DNA from: Chalciporus piperatus
Lineage: Eukaryota > Basidiomycota > Agaricomycetes > Boletales > Boletaceae
NCBI GenBank assembly: GCA_038093975.1
Contig: JBBPTG010000001.1
Coordinates: 992,001-1,056,000, forward strand
DNA length: 64,000 nucleotides
Reading direction: 5' to 3'
A program made the position numbers and the translations under genes. The notes beneath the pieces are model-generated. The model was not told the origin of the DNA, ran no database searches, and was given only the letters and a program-made list of their open reading frames with translations. Positions within the stretch are counted from its first letter, which is position 1. Every line of letters begins with the position of its first letter. Shown in pieces: positions 23,371-36,073 of the stretch.

Positions 23371-25888
23371 CTATGAAACTCCTTTACCCAGATCCTGCAA
23401 GACATCGATGAATCCTCCAGGATCCACGATTTCTGTACCACCGTAGGTCAGACGCTTGCCTGTCTTCGCCGCCCACTCCTCCAGGTTTCCATACTCGACA
23501 TAGCTCGCGCCTCCCACAATGAACACCATGCCATCCGCAAACGCCACGCGTCTTGCTCGGCCAGGACCTGACGCGCCACCAGTTCCAGGGCCTCCAGCAC
23601 CTCCGGAGACACCCAACCCCTGACCGTGTCGAGGTGCACGGGGATCCAGGAATAAGTATTCATCTGTTTCTTGCAGGGACTGGTTCGAGGCAGCTGATGA
23701 ATCCATCAACGCCTCAGTCAGTCGCGTGACGGGTAACAACTTGTTCGCGGGTAGGAAATTCTTCACGCCTGAGATGAGGTTCTCCAAGCCACCCTCTTTC
23801 AGACGGTCGGTAAGCTGAGAGCGAATAATCAATCAACTGGGTAAAAAGATGAAGCCTAAACACGAACTCTGTTTCCAAGGGCCGTGAAACCTCTGAACAA
23901 TTCTGCTTGGCCACCGAGAACAGGTGTGGAGGTCCCACCAACGGCGGCGGGAACCGTCATGCGTGATATTTCTCTCGTTCGACGAACGTACTCGAATGCA
24001 GCCGTGTCTGCACCTGAGCTCTGGAGCTCTTTCTCCAATTCGGCAATGTCATCTTTGGACATAGCGTTGTCGGGCGATGAGATATAGAAGGCCAGGACAA
24101 GACGAAGTTTGTCCTCGGGAGTGAAAGCGCCATCGGGCCGATTGGCACGTAGAAGTTCCAGAATCGATGCTATCGTCTAGATATTTCTCATTAGTATCCA
24201 CCAGCAACGAGCTCGGGGACTTACTTGTTTGTTGATGGCCTCTTCAGTGCTAAATAGCTCGTCAAGCCCCCTTTTCTTGATTTGTTCAAGCAATGCCGTA
24301 GCAATGTTCATGTGCGTGTCAAGTGTCGCCTTGCGGGCGGTGAGTTCGGGGAGCTGTGTTATAGCCGTCTTCAAGTGTGCAGCATTCGATGACAGGTCCC
24401 TGCGTAGTGTCAATTTCCTACTCGAGAAAATTCTCCAGAGGACAAACTCACAACTGCGAAATATCATTGACATCGCTCACGCCTGTCGACCGAGTAATTT
24501 CCGCGGCGTCTTGCTTATACTTGTTCAGTTCAGCATCAATGTCCTCAGCGACTTGAGGGAAGGGATTTGCGGCGTTTTTGGCCCAGAAAAAGTCTTTTGA
24601 ATCAAGATCATAAGAGCGTTTCTGTGGGCTGGTGACAACGACACGGTTAAGCTTGATCTCAAGACAGTCGGATACAAGGGCTTGGTACGTCCAGCCGTGA
24701 GAGACCATGGAAACGAGATCAACATTCCGATCAAGGACGAGCAGCACTGGAAAGATGGTTGAGAAAACGGGGACAGAAGAGAAACCAGCCAAATCTCACA
24801 TGGTCTCTGGAGGTTGGACAACCCAGCGGAATCCTGAGCGAAGAGGGAGGTAGTTGGCCCTTGGGCGCGTGAGGCAGAAAGTAGTGCGTCTCGTATTTTG
24901 ATCTCGAGTTTCTTGGCTACCATCTCCGCTGCATTGCCTTTCGGGGCACGAATGATCGGAACGTGACCTGTAGGTCAATGCTCAGCGCTGAGCGAGCTGT
25001 AATCGTCTAAGGAGCACCGGTGCACACCTGAGGTAACGACGGCACTAAAGAGACCATCAGCAATGCGTTCGATCTCATCCTCGATCTGCTGCTCAGTCGA
25101 CGAGGGTGAGTTGAGGAGTTTATACGAATAATGTGGTTTCGGCTGAGAGGGTCCTGCCTGTTGCCCGGAAGAGGGTAGGGGCGGTAATAAGGAGAACAAG
25201 GATGGTGAAGGCGCGATGAACGATAGATATTGGTCCACGACCTGGTACGGAATGCGGATTAACGCGAAGTATCATTATCGCAGGACGCGATAGGAACAAA
25301 CCTGCTCTACCAACTCCCCTGTAGCTGAGCTTGCGACAGAGGCTGCAAGCTCTTCAAGAAGCGCACGAGGAAGAGGCTCGACAAAATTGAGATGAAAAGA
25401 CTCATATAGACCTTTGTCGAGGTCCTCCGCTATTCGGCGTATGTTTGCCAAGGTTGGCGCGACAAAGTAAACTGCGGGAACGTCAGGCAAAGGAGGACGC
25501 AACGAGTGTAGTTGACTGGATTGACGTGAGGACTAAGAGGTAAACAAAAGAAATGGGTGCATACACGTGAAGAGTCACGCCAACGTCGCGAAGATCTTGG
25601 ACGCGGAGTACGGTTGCGAGGACGTCTTTCGTTTGCTGGTCCAAAACTAGTACCTTCCAGACTGGAGGAGCTGTAGAGGTTGGGACCTTGGGGGCAGACT
25701 TTGGTTGGGTGGCATTGGACTGAGAATCTGGCGTGAAATTAAGATTGAGTAGTGCAAGTAAAGCGTCCGTCTGAGACTGCTGCAAGGTTGTGGGGGTGAT
25801 GGCCTGTGGACAGGATGAGTACTGAGGACGTACTGTGAACGTGTAAATCTGTGTAGTGACTTACATGTTTCAGTGCCAAGCTCGCCAT
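23371..25888 (-). CDS. SLY1: Sec1/Munc18-family protein SLY1
   Basis: Starts [19 protein letters not shown] (ATG at 25888). Conserved stretches in order: [107 protein letters not shown] and [20 protein letters not shown] near the end. This matches SLY1 rather than Vps33 or Vps45. SLY1 binds Sed5-type syntaxins and promotes SNARE assembly in ER-Golgi transport. A Gly-rich insert ([15 protein letters not shown]) precedes the last strand, as in other basidiomycete copies. At least seven introns are needed. The 3' end converges on the GHITM gene with a 133-bp gap. Confidence 0.95.
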
Positions 25889-26311
25889 GCTAGAGTCTCG
25901 GACAAGTCTTGGACAGGACCAGCGCGACGAAGTTGGACCGCGCCCCGCCACGTGGCTCATGCACTGTCCAACCCCGGTGCTAATATTGATTGACCGAGTC
26001 TCAGCCTCTCGTGCCAGCACAACCCTGACAACCCGCGCAGTGTCTTATAGGTACAGTACGGAGGTACACCAGCCTGGTTACCTAGGTATGTTTTCGGTGC
26101 CTTTTATCCCTCAGCACCGCCCACCATCAGATGGACCCTATCCCTTATGTACTTAATAAGTGCAGCAATCAGCATCTCTCCTCAACAAAGACCTCCTGAC
26201 CACCTTCTCCTCCCGTTCCACGGGCTTTCCCCACCCCCACTCTTACGTTGGTCTTACCTATCCCTTTATCAATTCTGTAAACTCACTTTCACACAGATTG
26301 ACGGTTTTGAC
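25889..26311. other. Divergent promoter, SLY1 and the MGC-start gene
   Basis: 423 bp with CT-rich blocks (26169-26300) just before the plus-strand ATG, typical of fungal core promoters and 5' UTRs. No supported gene. Confidence 0.5.
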
Positions 26312-26622
26312 ATGGGCTGTGTGCAGAGTAACGCTCGCGAGAAGTCACATAGCTTTCCTCCAGAGAAAGGCAGCCATGCCACGCGGAAGGAGAGGCGGAA
26401 GGAAAAGCGAGAGCTCACGAAGGCTGGACAGTGGCCTCCGTCGCCAGTGGTAGACGATCCTGCTCCATGGAACCAGGGACATAAAACCCTTGTATTGAAA
26501 GACGGACAAGCTCTCTTTGTTCAACGGGATACTCCTTCAGATCGCTGGAAGAAATGTAAGGCCACGCCTTTTCTTCACTCCTGAGTGCTGACTTAGCTTG
26601 TCCTCGCAAAGCTGTCCAGTAA
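26312..26622 (+). CDS. Small putative lipid-anchored protein (MGC start)
   Basis: Exons 26312-26555 and 26597-26622 give 89 residues. The start is MGCVQSNAREKSH: Gly2 fits N-myristoylation, Cys3 fits palmitoylation, and nearby lysines and arginines fit membrane binding, as in G-alpha or Src-type anchors. The middle is very basic (TRKERRKEKRELTK). A compact segment, GHKTLVLKDGQALFVQRDTP, follows. If the second exon is not used, the frame instead ends at 26583 with a tail KCKATPFLHS. I recognise no domain. A role as a membrane-bound adaptor is only inferred. A CT-rich leader precedes the ATG. Confidence 0.5.
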
Positions 26623-27503
26623 CGCTCTGCCATTTGCCAATGGCATGTATTATATCCCGGCTTTTGGACATCAAAGGACTTGGGACTGCGCACTGTATTG
26701 ACATCGTGCCTGTATCATCATCTAGGGAAATTGATCATGATCTTTGGGTGAATCCGTCACACTGGCACCTTCGGTAACTCACGACAGTGGGTGATCGCAG
26801 GTGATCGCGTGAATCAAACATGCAAGATATTATCAGCCCGTTGAAAGTCACCGTTGACGGTGACCATCTTGAGGTCTTTTTTATTCGTGAATCGGCACGT
26901 TGATGGTTGATCAAACTTTGTGTCCCTCTCTTGCCCTGCAAAACGCTAGGCTTGTCTTGAGCTTCTCGCACTAAACCTACACTCTTTACACTCAGTGGCA
27001 CTGTTGAGGCGTCACGTCACAATTTGGTTCGTCGCGTCGGCGCTGGGCATGAGACGTTTTTATTGGTGACGGCGCCGAGCGGTGGAGTAATGCAAGAAGC
27101 GGCCGTTCATTTGTTCTCCAGTGGAGCCACTGAGGTCACCGGCAGGGTGTGGGAGGCGTGGCTAGTCAGATTCAACAGATACCCAACGCACCTGCCGCAA
27201 GGCCTGAATGATCGCTCAAAGTGGATCACGGACAGACTAGGCTCTAGCTGGACCATCCGATCTCCCTGTGCGATAGCTGGATCTCTTCGAGCTTCAGCGG
27301 CAGACATGCCGGAAGGGACTGATCATGAGTCTGCGCGCAGAGTGGAGCAACTCCAGGAATCTGGCGGGCCAGTGACGACGACTCTTGCCATACGGTGACA
27401 TACCTCAATTTAAACTCTCACTCGCTCGTCATCCAGCTCCACCGGTCATTTCCTGTTCCATTTTTCCCTTCCTCTCCCACCAAACAGCATACCTATTACC
27501 CAC
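26623..27503. other. Intergenic, no supported gene
   Basis: About 880 bp. A minus-strand frame (26735-27001) and a plus-strand frame (27024-27398) show no family resemblance or splice support. CT-rich sequence at 27430-27500 precedes the small gene at 27504. Confidence 0.5.
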
Positions 27504-27734
27504 ATGCTTTCAAGTCCACTGGCACTGGCCGCAAATTCTAGGGACCGTAGCGACCCATTTCAATCTTATTCCCAAGCTCTCCACGATTATACCCTTCGCC
27601 TTTGGACAGAGTCTAGGAGAATAGCCGAGGAGAAGGCAAGAATGAGAGCTGCTCGCAAGGAAGAGGCTTCACGCAGACGAAAAGAGATCGACTCGTCCCA
27701 ATCTCCACAGACGTCGAATTCGAGCCGTTCATGA
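27504..27734 (+). CDS. Small basic helical protein, hypothetical
   Basis: Intronless 76-codon frame. Residues 19-40 (FQSYSQALHDYTLRLWTESR) are aromatic and amphipathic. A highly charged helix, RIAEEKARMRAARKEEASRR, then leads into a Ser-rich tail. The composition is protein-like and the ATG follows a pyrimidine-rich leader, which is why I keep it. No known domain is recognised. An additional upstream exon is possible. Confidence 0.4.
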   Translation: MLSSPLALAANSRDRSDPFQSYSQALHDYTLRLWTESRRIAEEKARMRAARKEEASRRRKEIDSSQSPQTSNSSRS

Positions 27735-28679
27735 ATTATTCCGCGCCGTTCCTTATGTCCCGTAGCCCTTTGGTTGGTACCACCAAAGCCTTATACTCAC
27801 CGTTTCGGTTAACGTGCAGCTTATCCAGTGAGCTCATCTGCTATCCTTGTATCCCTGCGTGTCGCCATCAACACATCGCTGTATTTTACCCGTTTATCGT
27901 CTCAACTTGATACCTACTGGACGCAAGTCTTGTCTGGTCGATTTGTAATTGTCCAGGATGCCATTGTTACATCGACCGGTCCTTGTGCGTGCACAGTGCC
28001 TCATCCTTTGATATATTTTGTTTGACCCCGATCGGGATATCTGTAGAACCATCTATTCATCCCTCGAATACAGGATGGATAGGATTTGTTGGCCACTCCA
28101 TATATATAGCTGTAATCGTGATATTGACGGTGCACACGATGCTCGTCCCCGGATTGCTCAGATAGTCCGAACTGTCCTGGAACTGGACAGGCCCTATCGG
28201 GCTGATCGGGCTGATGATCAGTCTCCCCGGAAAGCCAGATGAAGAACATCGTTCATTCAGCCTCCTCTAGTACTCCAGACTGATCACGTATAATGTTTTC
28301 GCCAATATTATGGACTCCCCCCAAGATACACCCTGAGCACTAGACCCCGAAGCAAACGAGCCTGTATACAGGACGTTCGCGATTGGCAGGACCAGGGGCG
28401 AGTCGACAACATGATGAATAGATGCATATCCTCAACCGCGACAGGTAAGAGCGTGCGGTGCTAAGCCGACCTAAACCACAGACGGACCTACCAGATTCCA
28501 TGTCCCAAAAATTGCCCAAAAACTATGTACTCCGTGAGATTTAAATGCACATTTGTGAAGTTCTAATCCCGGCATTCAGGTTCCCCAGTTGGGTTAGCGT
28601 TTCCGCTTGCCGAGGGGACTCGCATAAAAGCCCCAACATTGAGCGAATGTCACGAAGGTTTCCTCCAAGTCTTGGGAAC
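27735..28679. other. Intergenic, upstream of the sphingomyelinase-like gene
   Basis: About 945 bp with no convincing coding region. A TATA-like CATAAAAG lies at 28622-28629, 51 bp before the preferred ATG of the next gene. A short duplicated CGGGCTGAT occurs near 28197-28214. Confidence 0.5.
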
Positions 28680-31600
28680 ATGCTGCTCAAGCCTATCACC
28701 GGGCTCACTAGCGTGGTGCTTCTCTCCACCGTCGCAGTTGCGAGTGGGCAACAGACTGCTTACACTGTGCCTGGAGCCTTTCCAACCTCATTGTACAACA
28801 AGTACTACAACGACCCTACAGCAACTTCCGCCCAACCTCAGCCAGTCATAACGGACCCAGTTACCGCAAGTGTCACCTGTATGCGCTACCTGCTTGAAAC
28901 TGATCGTTTGCCATATTCAGCATGAAGTATTTTCATATGCGCTCACTGATCCTAATACAATTCCGCAGGTCAGTAGTATATCGGCAATCCCTTCCCAGAT
29001 GACCCAGATCCTCAATCCGCAACTCTAGAATGACACAGCCGATCCCCACCCACTCCCCCCTGTGGCTTCTTCTTCAAAGCTTCTCGAACAAGCTATTGCT
29101 CAAGTCAAGTCAATCTCGGAGAACTCCATCTTCGGAACGAACAACTGCGCTCGCTGTCAGGCGTCTCTTGAGGTTGCAAAGTTTCTCGCGTTAAGTGCAC
29201 CCGAACAAGGATCAAACCTTGCTGTGGCCCTCTGTGAATATTTCAACTGGTCGACAGCTTGCGAAGCAAATTATGGCCCCCTCACTCTCGGGCCGATCCT
29301 TACACAGGTCATGTCGTATGCTGATGTTGGAGGGTACGATGGGCAGGTATTTATTCGATGAATGAACGATTATGGACCGTATTAATACATATCTCAGCTG
29401 CTTTGTTCCCAATTCCTCGGACGCTGCTCGTATCCGGAAACCTTGCCTCTGAATACCACAGGGTGGTTCGCCAAACCAAAGCCGAATCCTTTACCCGCCC
29501 CGAAGCAACCGAGCGGTGAGAGGTTGAAAGTGCTGCACCTCTCTGATCTCCATATCGATCCTCGTAAGTCCTTTGATTCCCTCGCATCCTTCGTGCGAAC
29601 CCCCCCGCAGGTTTTGCAAATGGAGCAGAGGCAAACTGCACCACCGGCCTTTGCTGTCGCGAGAATGGGTATAACTCCCTCAGCCCTCATACACCATTGC
29701 TACCTGCACCACGATTTGGCTATTTCACGTGGTGTGTATTTCCTGTTATTGAAAACACGCCTAGTTCCGATTTTGAGCTTGCAGCGACTCACCGTATTCG
29801 CTGATCACCGCCACGCTTGAAGCTATCCCTCAGTTGGCTGGAACGGAGAATTCTGGATTCGACTTCACCCTGTTGACTGGTGATCTCCTTGCGCATGACC
29901 CTGAAAACCAGCAATCTAGGTGAGTCAAACTGTAGAATACGCACAACTCTCTGACACACATTCAGGGCTTATAATGAGTATTCCGAGGTAATGTGGAAAG
30001 CGTTTATCATTTATATTCTGACACATCTTTAGGTCGTGCTATTTGACCTTATCAAACGGATGCTTGGATCGGGTCCAGTCTATGCAACACTTGGGAACCA
30101 CGATAGCTATCTGCCCGATTTGGGGGCGCCCTATTCGCTTGGTGGCGAGCTAGGCCAGCAGTTTGGATGGTAGGCTCGCTGACAGACCGATTCCGACGAT
30201 GTTGATGTCAATCTAGGCTCTATGATCACGTCACTTCGCTTTGGGAGTACGATGGCTGGTTGCCCGAGGATTCCGCGCTGTTCTCCCGTGCACACTATGC
30301 TGCATACATGGTGAAGCGGACTGGCGGCCTAAGGATCATTAGTTTGAACACAAACCTATGTAAGTACGCATGGGTGATTAGCGGGTGGAATCAAGTAACA
30401 TGCTTCTCTACTTCTTCTAGGGTATCGGTACGTGCATCGGCTCTTCTCATTTGGTGTCGCTTGAAGTAATCTGTAGTTCAAACTACTTCAACTACATCAA
30501 TGCCTCGGAACCCGATACCTCTGGCATGATGAGGTTTCTGACAGACGAGTTGCAGGATGCTGAGGATGCTGGTGATCGCGGTACGCGGACGGACATTCAA
30601 TGCAGCTCATACTGAGGGTATCAAACAGTCTGGATTATCGGCCACGTTGTTAGCGGTTGGGATGGTGATAACTCCCTAATGAACCCAACGAACCTATGTA
30701 CGTGGACTCTTTTAATGTCTGAATTAACAACTAAACCCTTCCATAAAACAGTCTATCAAATGTGAATGCCAACTTTTTAGATTGTCGTTCGCAATCCTAA
30801 CTCCTAGAATCACAGTGTCGATCGCTTCTCTCCTCATGTCATCGCAAGTAAGTGCCAGTGTGAGAGCCTTTCCGATAACATATCGAACTAACCGTCCCGC
30901 AGACATATTCTGGGGTCATACCCACGAGGATCAAGTCTCTGTAAGTCCTTGAAGATTTCAGATTTCCCATCTCTAAGAACACGAGATAGATCTATTACTC
31001 GAACAATGCGACGGTGATGAGCGTTGACACCGCCCAGACAATGTCCTGGGTATGTACTTACGCCCCTTCTCGATTCCTCGCCCAGCTACATACCCACTCC
31101 CAGACCGGACCTTCGGTGACGCCACTGACCAACTTGAATGTGGGCTTCCGTATTTATGAAATCGATTCGGCGGTACGTCTGTCATGAGCTTTTGGGGAAC
31201 ACACTAATTTCCGACTTCTTATAGACTTTCGAAGTCGTCGATGCCTATACGTGAGTGACATGTTCCCCCATGACTTCACAGAAAGAATTCTTATGCTCCA
31301 TCTAAAGATACACGAGCGCTGTCAACACCTTCGGTGCCTTGGATTCGCAAATTGAGAATGGCCCCACTTTCGAATTGGAGTATAGCACTAGGGAGACCTA
31401 CGGTGAAAACATCACCTGGGGAGCCAACGACCCACTGAATGCAACATGGTGGCAACTCGTGACCGAACGTAGGTTTCGCGTACCGTCCTCTGAATTGTGG
31501 TTGACCGAGTTCTCCAGAAATGGAAATAAACTCCACCTTGGTTCAGGTATGTGAACAGCCTCTCGAAATGTAAAAGGCCTGTTGCTGAAGATCAACCCAG

Positions 31601-31747
31601 ACTTTCAACACCTACCAGGGCAAGAGTTCCGCCCTCACCCCGCCATGTACAGGGAAATGCGCGACTGCCAAGATTTGTTACATTCGCAGCGGGTCCGCCC
31701 CCATCGCCAAGCAAAACTGCCCTCAAGGATACGGTTCTGTCCAGTAG
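28680..31747 (+). CDS. Secreted acid-sphingomyelinase-type phosphodiesterase
   Basis: Signal peptide LTSVVLLSTVAVASGQQ at the start (ATG at 28680; 28647 is an alternative). A saposin-B-like domain follows, with the cysteine pattern NNCARCQASLEVAKF, ALCEYFNWSTAC and LLCSQFLGRCSY. Then comes the calcineurin-like metallophosphatase core with LSDLHIDPR (D-x-H), LTGDLLAHD (GD), LGNHDSYLPD (GNHD), WIIGHVVSGWDGD (GH) and FWGHTHEDQ (GHTH), all in family order. The C-terminal Cys-rich piece PPCTGKCATAKICYIRSG matches acid sphingomyelinases. The enzymes hydrolyse sphingomyelin or similar phosphodiesters outside the cell or in the vacuole. About 15 exons are needed and some internal boundaries are not fixed. 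Stop at 31745-31747. Substrate is inferred from family. Confidence 0.88.
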
Positions 31748-31946
31748 TCAAGGGAAAGTTAATGCTACTTATTGCGGCGAATTTACTCGACTTTGGCGGG
31801 TGGGAACGATGGCGGTGGACCTTGGTAATCGGAATTTGGACAATCACGTCTGAATCGGATATATGTTATGTCTGATTGTTAATACAAAGTTGGGGAGGGG
31901 ATGAGTACATTGTAATCTTCTGAATATCACCCTGTCCGTGTCAGAT

Positions 31947-34068
31947 CTAACGTCGCCGTCCTCCAGCACCACTGCCCAATACCACCAGTTTCTTGCCGCG
32001 CTTGCGGCCTCCGCCACGTTGGTCATTGACAGCTTCATGCCAGGCTGCGTCTAAGTCCCACTCGTCGCCAATCTCTGGGGTCGCATTGCGGTTGCCCTGT
32101 TGAGAGCGGGGCGTGGTGGGTGCAGAATGGAGTGCGGAGGCGAAGCTTCTCGAACCCCATGCGCCAGGGGCGGGTTGAGGGGATGGAACATGTTCTGGGG
32201 GTTCCTCGTGCTCGAGAACGAGGGGTGAATGGTCCACAAAAACACGGACGCCGCTCTCGGGTCCCCGTGAGAGCAGTTTCACCCTGTCCTTCTCTCGTTC
32301 CTCAGCCCGTGCACGCGCCCGATCGTCCTTCTTGTCCTTCTCCTTCCTACGTGCAGTCCTCAACTTGAGAGCGCCTTCGAAATTCTTCAAGCCCTCCTGT
32401 CCTACGACACCCTCCAGATCAGCTTCAACAAATACCATGTCTGCACCCTCCGGCATGTGGGCAAGGTATTTGCATCGTTTGCGCAGGTCGTCGTTAACGG
32501 TGCCCTCAGCCGCAGACTCCACACGGACAGTGATTTCATCAGGGAAAAAGGCATATCCATTGAAATGGGAAAATAAGATCTTGATGTCTAGTGGATGGAG
32601 GAAGACGGGTAGGCCCGAAGCTGCTTGGTAATAGTAGTAAGTCTGTGTTGAGGGAGGGGGCGGATTCAAGTTGCGACGCTGGCGGTGAGCTCTGTTACTA
32701 GTGGGTTGTGCGAGGTGGTTGGACTTGTTTGGGGCATCTATATGTGCCAGTGGACTGACATCCGAGTAAGGGCTGGAAGATTGGTTGCTTGCGAAAGATG
32801 GCAAACGCTGAGTGGCCAAGAAGGCATCAGGAGCGTCACCCAACCCGGTCGATGAAACATTCGTGACTGTGCCTCCACTGGGGCCACGGGCGCCTCGAAC
32901 ACGAAGTTCTTCGTACTCCCTGCGAACCTTGTCGATGGTCCTTGTCAGCAACGGTGATTCGAGCGCAGCAGCTTTCGCGATTTGGTGGCGTAACTTTTCC
33001 TCCGCAGCGTTGATGTACACTATGCTTAGCTCGTCTTTCACTGCTGCCATTGACCTTCGTTCAACGCTGAGTGTATCCAAGTCCTTGGAGAGGTCCGCAA
33101 CAAGGTATTCGGGAGTGGCTATCATGAACTTGGCAAAGGTGTATACGTCGGGAAGGAAATGGAAAGGTGCCTGGTGAGGCGGAAGGATGTCTGAAGGCCA
33201 GGTCTGGGAGCGGGGAAGAGCCAGAGTCGTGATCTGTGGGCGTTGTATGAGACGCATACGCATGAATGAACCTGTACTAGGAGTCGTCTCAAATACGTCA
33301 TCAAAGGAGCCTGGAGACGAGTTTCCCGGAGCAAACGCCTTGTGGATTTCCGATAAAGCTGGTCCCCCGTACCACTTAACACTCTTCAGCTGTTTCTCGT
33401 TAACGGAGTCGAAACAGATCGGACAACGGGCCCATTTGAGGTTGTCCGAGAGACTGAGGTAATGAAGGATACAGGGAAAGCAGAATACCTGGAGCGATTC
33501 AGTGGTACGAGGAAAACAGGAGCGTGGACACTGACATGGCCACACTTTGTCATCCGAGGAGCAACGGGAGGGGAAAGGCAGATGGGACAGGTAGTCAAAC
33601 CCTCGTCTTGGCTATCGCGCGCTCCGCTCGCCGCCGACGAGTATGCTGACGCCCGCGGGATGACAACCTGCAGTATATCATGCCACTGGAAGAAGCTTTG
33701 GGGGTCTCAGCGCTCAGCCGGGAACGAAACATGTCTTGGGAACATACATGTCCGGGTCCGCAAAATGGACAGTGTAGTCGCCGGTAGGATTCATAACAAA
33801 TCGATACTGAGCGTTCACAAACCCTAGATAGGCGGAGATGAGATGGTTTGGCAAGATAACGGGTGTTCCAATGCTGATACTCACTCTCCTTGTTCCAGAC
33901 CACCTGGCTGGTGGGCTTCTTGCTACGCCGAGGCAAAGAATGCGAATGGGTTTGCCTCGGGGGCAGGGTGAAATTCAGGAGATGATTGAGAGACTGAGCG
34001 GAAGCCATCTTGGGGAGTCGTTTGGGTGTGTTCTGTCCAGTTGGCTCAGATGCCATGGGGAGTGACAT
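31947..34068 (-). CDS. RING finger protein, RNF10/Mag2 homologue
   Basis: Four exons. The first encodes an N-terminal low-complexity part with SLNHLLNFTLPPRQ and SLPRRSKKPTSQVVWNKE. The second gives RFVNAQYRFVMNPTGDYTVH, and the third IFFQWHDILQVVIPRAS, in the RNF10-type order. A C3HC4 RING then follows (CPIC, CGHVFCFPC, CPIC). The central signature YYYYQAASGLPVFLHPLDIK and DLRKRCKYLAHMPEGADM is diagnostic of RNF10/Mag2. The tail is Lys/Arg-rich and ends GRKRGKKLVVLGSGAGGRRR. RNF10 and Mag2 ubiquitinate 40S proteins of stalled ribosomes. ATGs at 34068 and 34056 are both possible. The gene diverges from WBP11 with a 214-bp gap. Confidence 0.88.
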
Positions 34069-34282
34069 TAACGATTGTCTAGTCGGTCTGCTCGTCTTGA
34101 ATAGAAGCCTTTGGGGACAGTTCCCTTGGAGGGGGAGACTGACCACCGAGTGGTGTAAACCAGCAAAAGGCGAATACCGGATTTAATACCGCTGGATGAC
34201 TCCTGCTACCGTCGCGTGGCTGTGCCGTATTAGTCTCCGAGCCGTCTCGTACTACGAACGTTCATCAACGTCAATTCACAAC

Positions 34283-35874
34283 ATGGCAAAGGGAAAGAAT
34301 CTAAACCCGGCCGATACATTCCGTACGTTTAGTTTCAAACGGACCATAAACTTGGCATTCATCAACCATGTAACAGGCAAGGCACAGCGCAAGAAGGAGC
34401 TCAAGAAGGCAGGCTCATTTTATCATGTCTATCTTCCTCTCTGACGTGCCCTCCATTGTAGTAGAACAAGGCGGGAAGGGCCAAGACACGAGACTTTGCC
34501 TTGGTCAAGAAAGACACGAAAGGTAAGTCCCTCGAATCCCTGCCAGCACCCATTCATCCCGTCACAGATCTCGAGGATGAAATCGAAAAGCTCGAGGCAA
34601 CTTCCGAACCGTCTGCCCCAGACAAGTCTCGATTGGCGGAACTCAAGAGTGAATTATCAAAGATCATGGAAAAGAAAGAAGAATACATCAAAGATCATCC
34701 CGAACAGCGCAAACTCGTGTATCGCCGGCGAAGGGAGAATGGCGAGGATCAAAAGGACGTCCCCCCGCGTGTGCAGCAGGAGAGAAATTTGTTCAACAAG
34801 CATGGTCTTCCTCGGCATCCTGAGCGGAGTATCTATTATGACCCCGTGATGAACCCTTATGGTGTACCTCCACCTGGCATGCCTTACATGGAGCGGCGTG
34901 AGCACAAGACCCTGTTGGGTTGTATCCATTTAACACGAACATTTACAGACCTCACTGCGGCCGAAGTGAATAGTGACCCGGATGCCGAAGGTGGGAGCTC
35001 TCAGTTCTGCTTCATACCGTTCTGCTTCTGATCCCTAGATTCAGACGAAGATATTGCCATGCCTCATGGCCCACCGCCTGGCGGCCCTGGGGATCATGAG
35101 AGCGACAGTGATGACGACATTCCTATGCCAGAAGGACCTCCCCCCAGCGTAGTACAAAGTACGCTTTTACGCCTTTGCTTAGGGAGATGGACTAATTCCG
35201 CCGGCCGAACAGATCAGAACCACCCGCCACTTCCACCGCAATCCCTCTCGCCTGTTCCACCAATTGTACCACCATTCATGCCCCCTCCCCCGCCACCGCC
35301 TGGCTTCAATGATGCCTTTTTCCCGGGACCACCTGGTTTCGTACCTACACTGTTACCACCTCCTGGCTTCTTTCCTCGTCAGACTCAGTCAACTGCCTCG
35401 ATTCAGGATCCCCTTTCATCCATTCCCCATCAAACGTACCAGGCGCATCGTACCAGTCAATTGCCCCCTGGACATCCTTCCCTGCCGCCGAAGCCCTCCA
35501 CTGGTCCTCCCGCAATGCATACTAGTGCTACTATCTTCGCTGAACCAGAGTTACGGGATTTGAAGAAGGAAGCAACAGCTTTTGTTCCAGCATCCCTGAA
35601 GAGGAAGAGAGCAACAGCTGGACCGGCGCCCTCAAAATCCTCAAGGGTTAACGCTGCTCCCTCTGTCAGTGTAGGATCGGAAACACCAGCTCCCCAGGCT
35701 CGACCTGATCTCGTCGGTGTGCTTAAGAGTCAGCTGGGAACTGCTGTACCCCAGCCCTCATCGAACAATCAATTGCCAAACAAAAGTTTGAGGACGTCGT
35801 CCGTGAAGGAGAAAGACGATTATCAGAAATTTGTTGATGAAGTGAGCGATTTGTTGGGACCTTCCGGTTCGTGA
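34283..35874 (+). CDS. WBP11/Saf1-like pre-mRNA splicing factor
   Basis: Starts MAKGKNLNPADTFRKAQRKK and joins to ELKKNKAGRAKTRDFALVKK, the conserved basic N-terminus of WBP11 (Npw38-binding protein) proteins. A Glu/Lys-rich coiled coil follows (DLEDEIEKLEATSEP onward). Proline-rich blocks such as MPHGPPPGGPGD, MPEGPPPS and MPPPPPPPGF can bind WW domains. The C-terminal SATIFAEPELRDLKKEATAF and VPASLKRKRA correspond to the family's C-terminal motif. The third exon begins after an intron whose donor reads GC (34409) instead of GT. The protein is nuclear and linked to the spliceosome in other species. Confidence 0.85.
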
Positions 35875-36073
35875 TCGCATAGAATTTAGGTGTTATATCA
35901 CCACCGGAAGAATATATTCGAGTCTTCGACCCGTACTTGTGCTATCTGGATTCTGCTATACATGTGGTTGTGTAGACGCTCGACTCCAAAATAAGCAACA
36001 CCATACTTTGCTAGTACTGCATGGATGTGAGGCTCAGTACTCAGTCGTCCATCTTTCGAGATATTCCATTTGG

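Noticed and set aside
26735..27001. 88-codon minus-strand frame
   Set aside because: No family resemblance. It lies in AT-variable intergenic sequence, and neighbouring frames do not extend it by splicing.
27024..27398. 124-codon plus-strand frame
   Set aside because: Non-ATG or weak start, no recognisable domain, and a mixed composition without splice support.
28001..28249. Overlapping frames on both strands near a duplicated CGGGCTGAT
   Set aside because: They are short, mutually overlapping and without any similarity. The duplication is only 9 bp.
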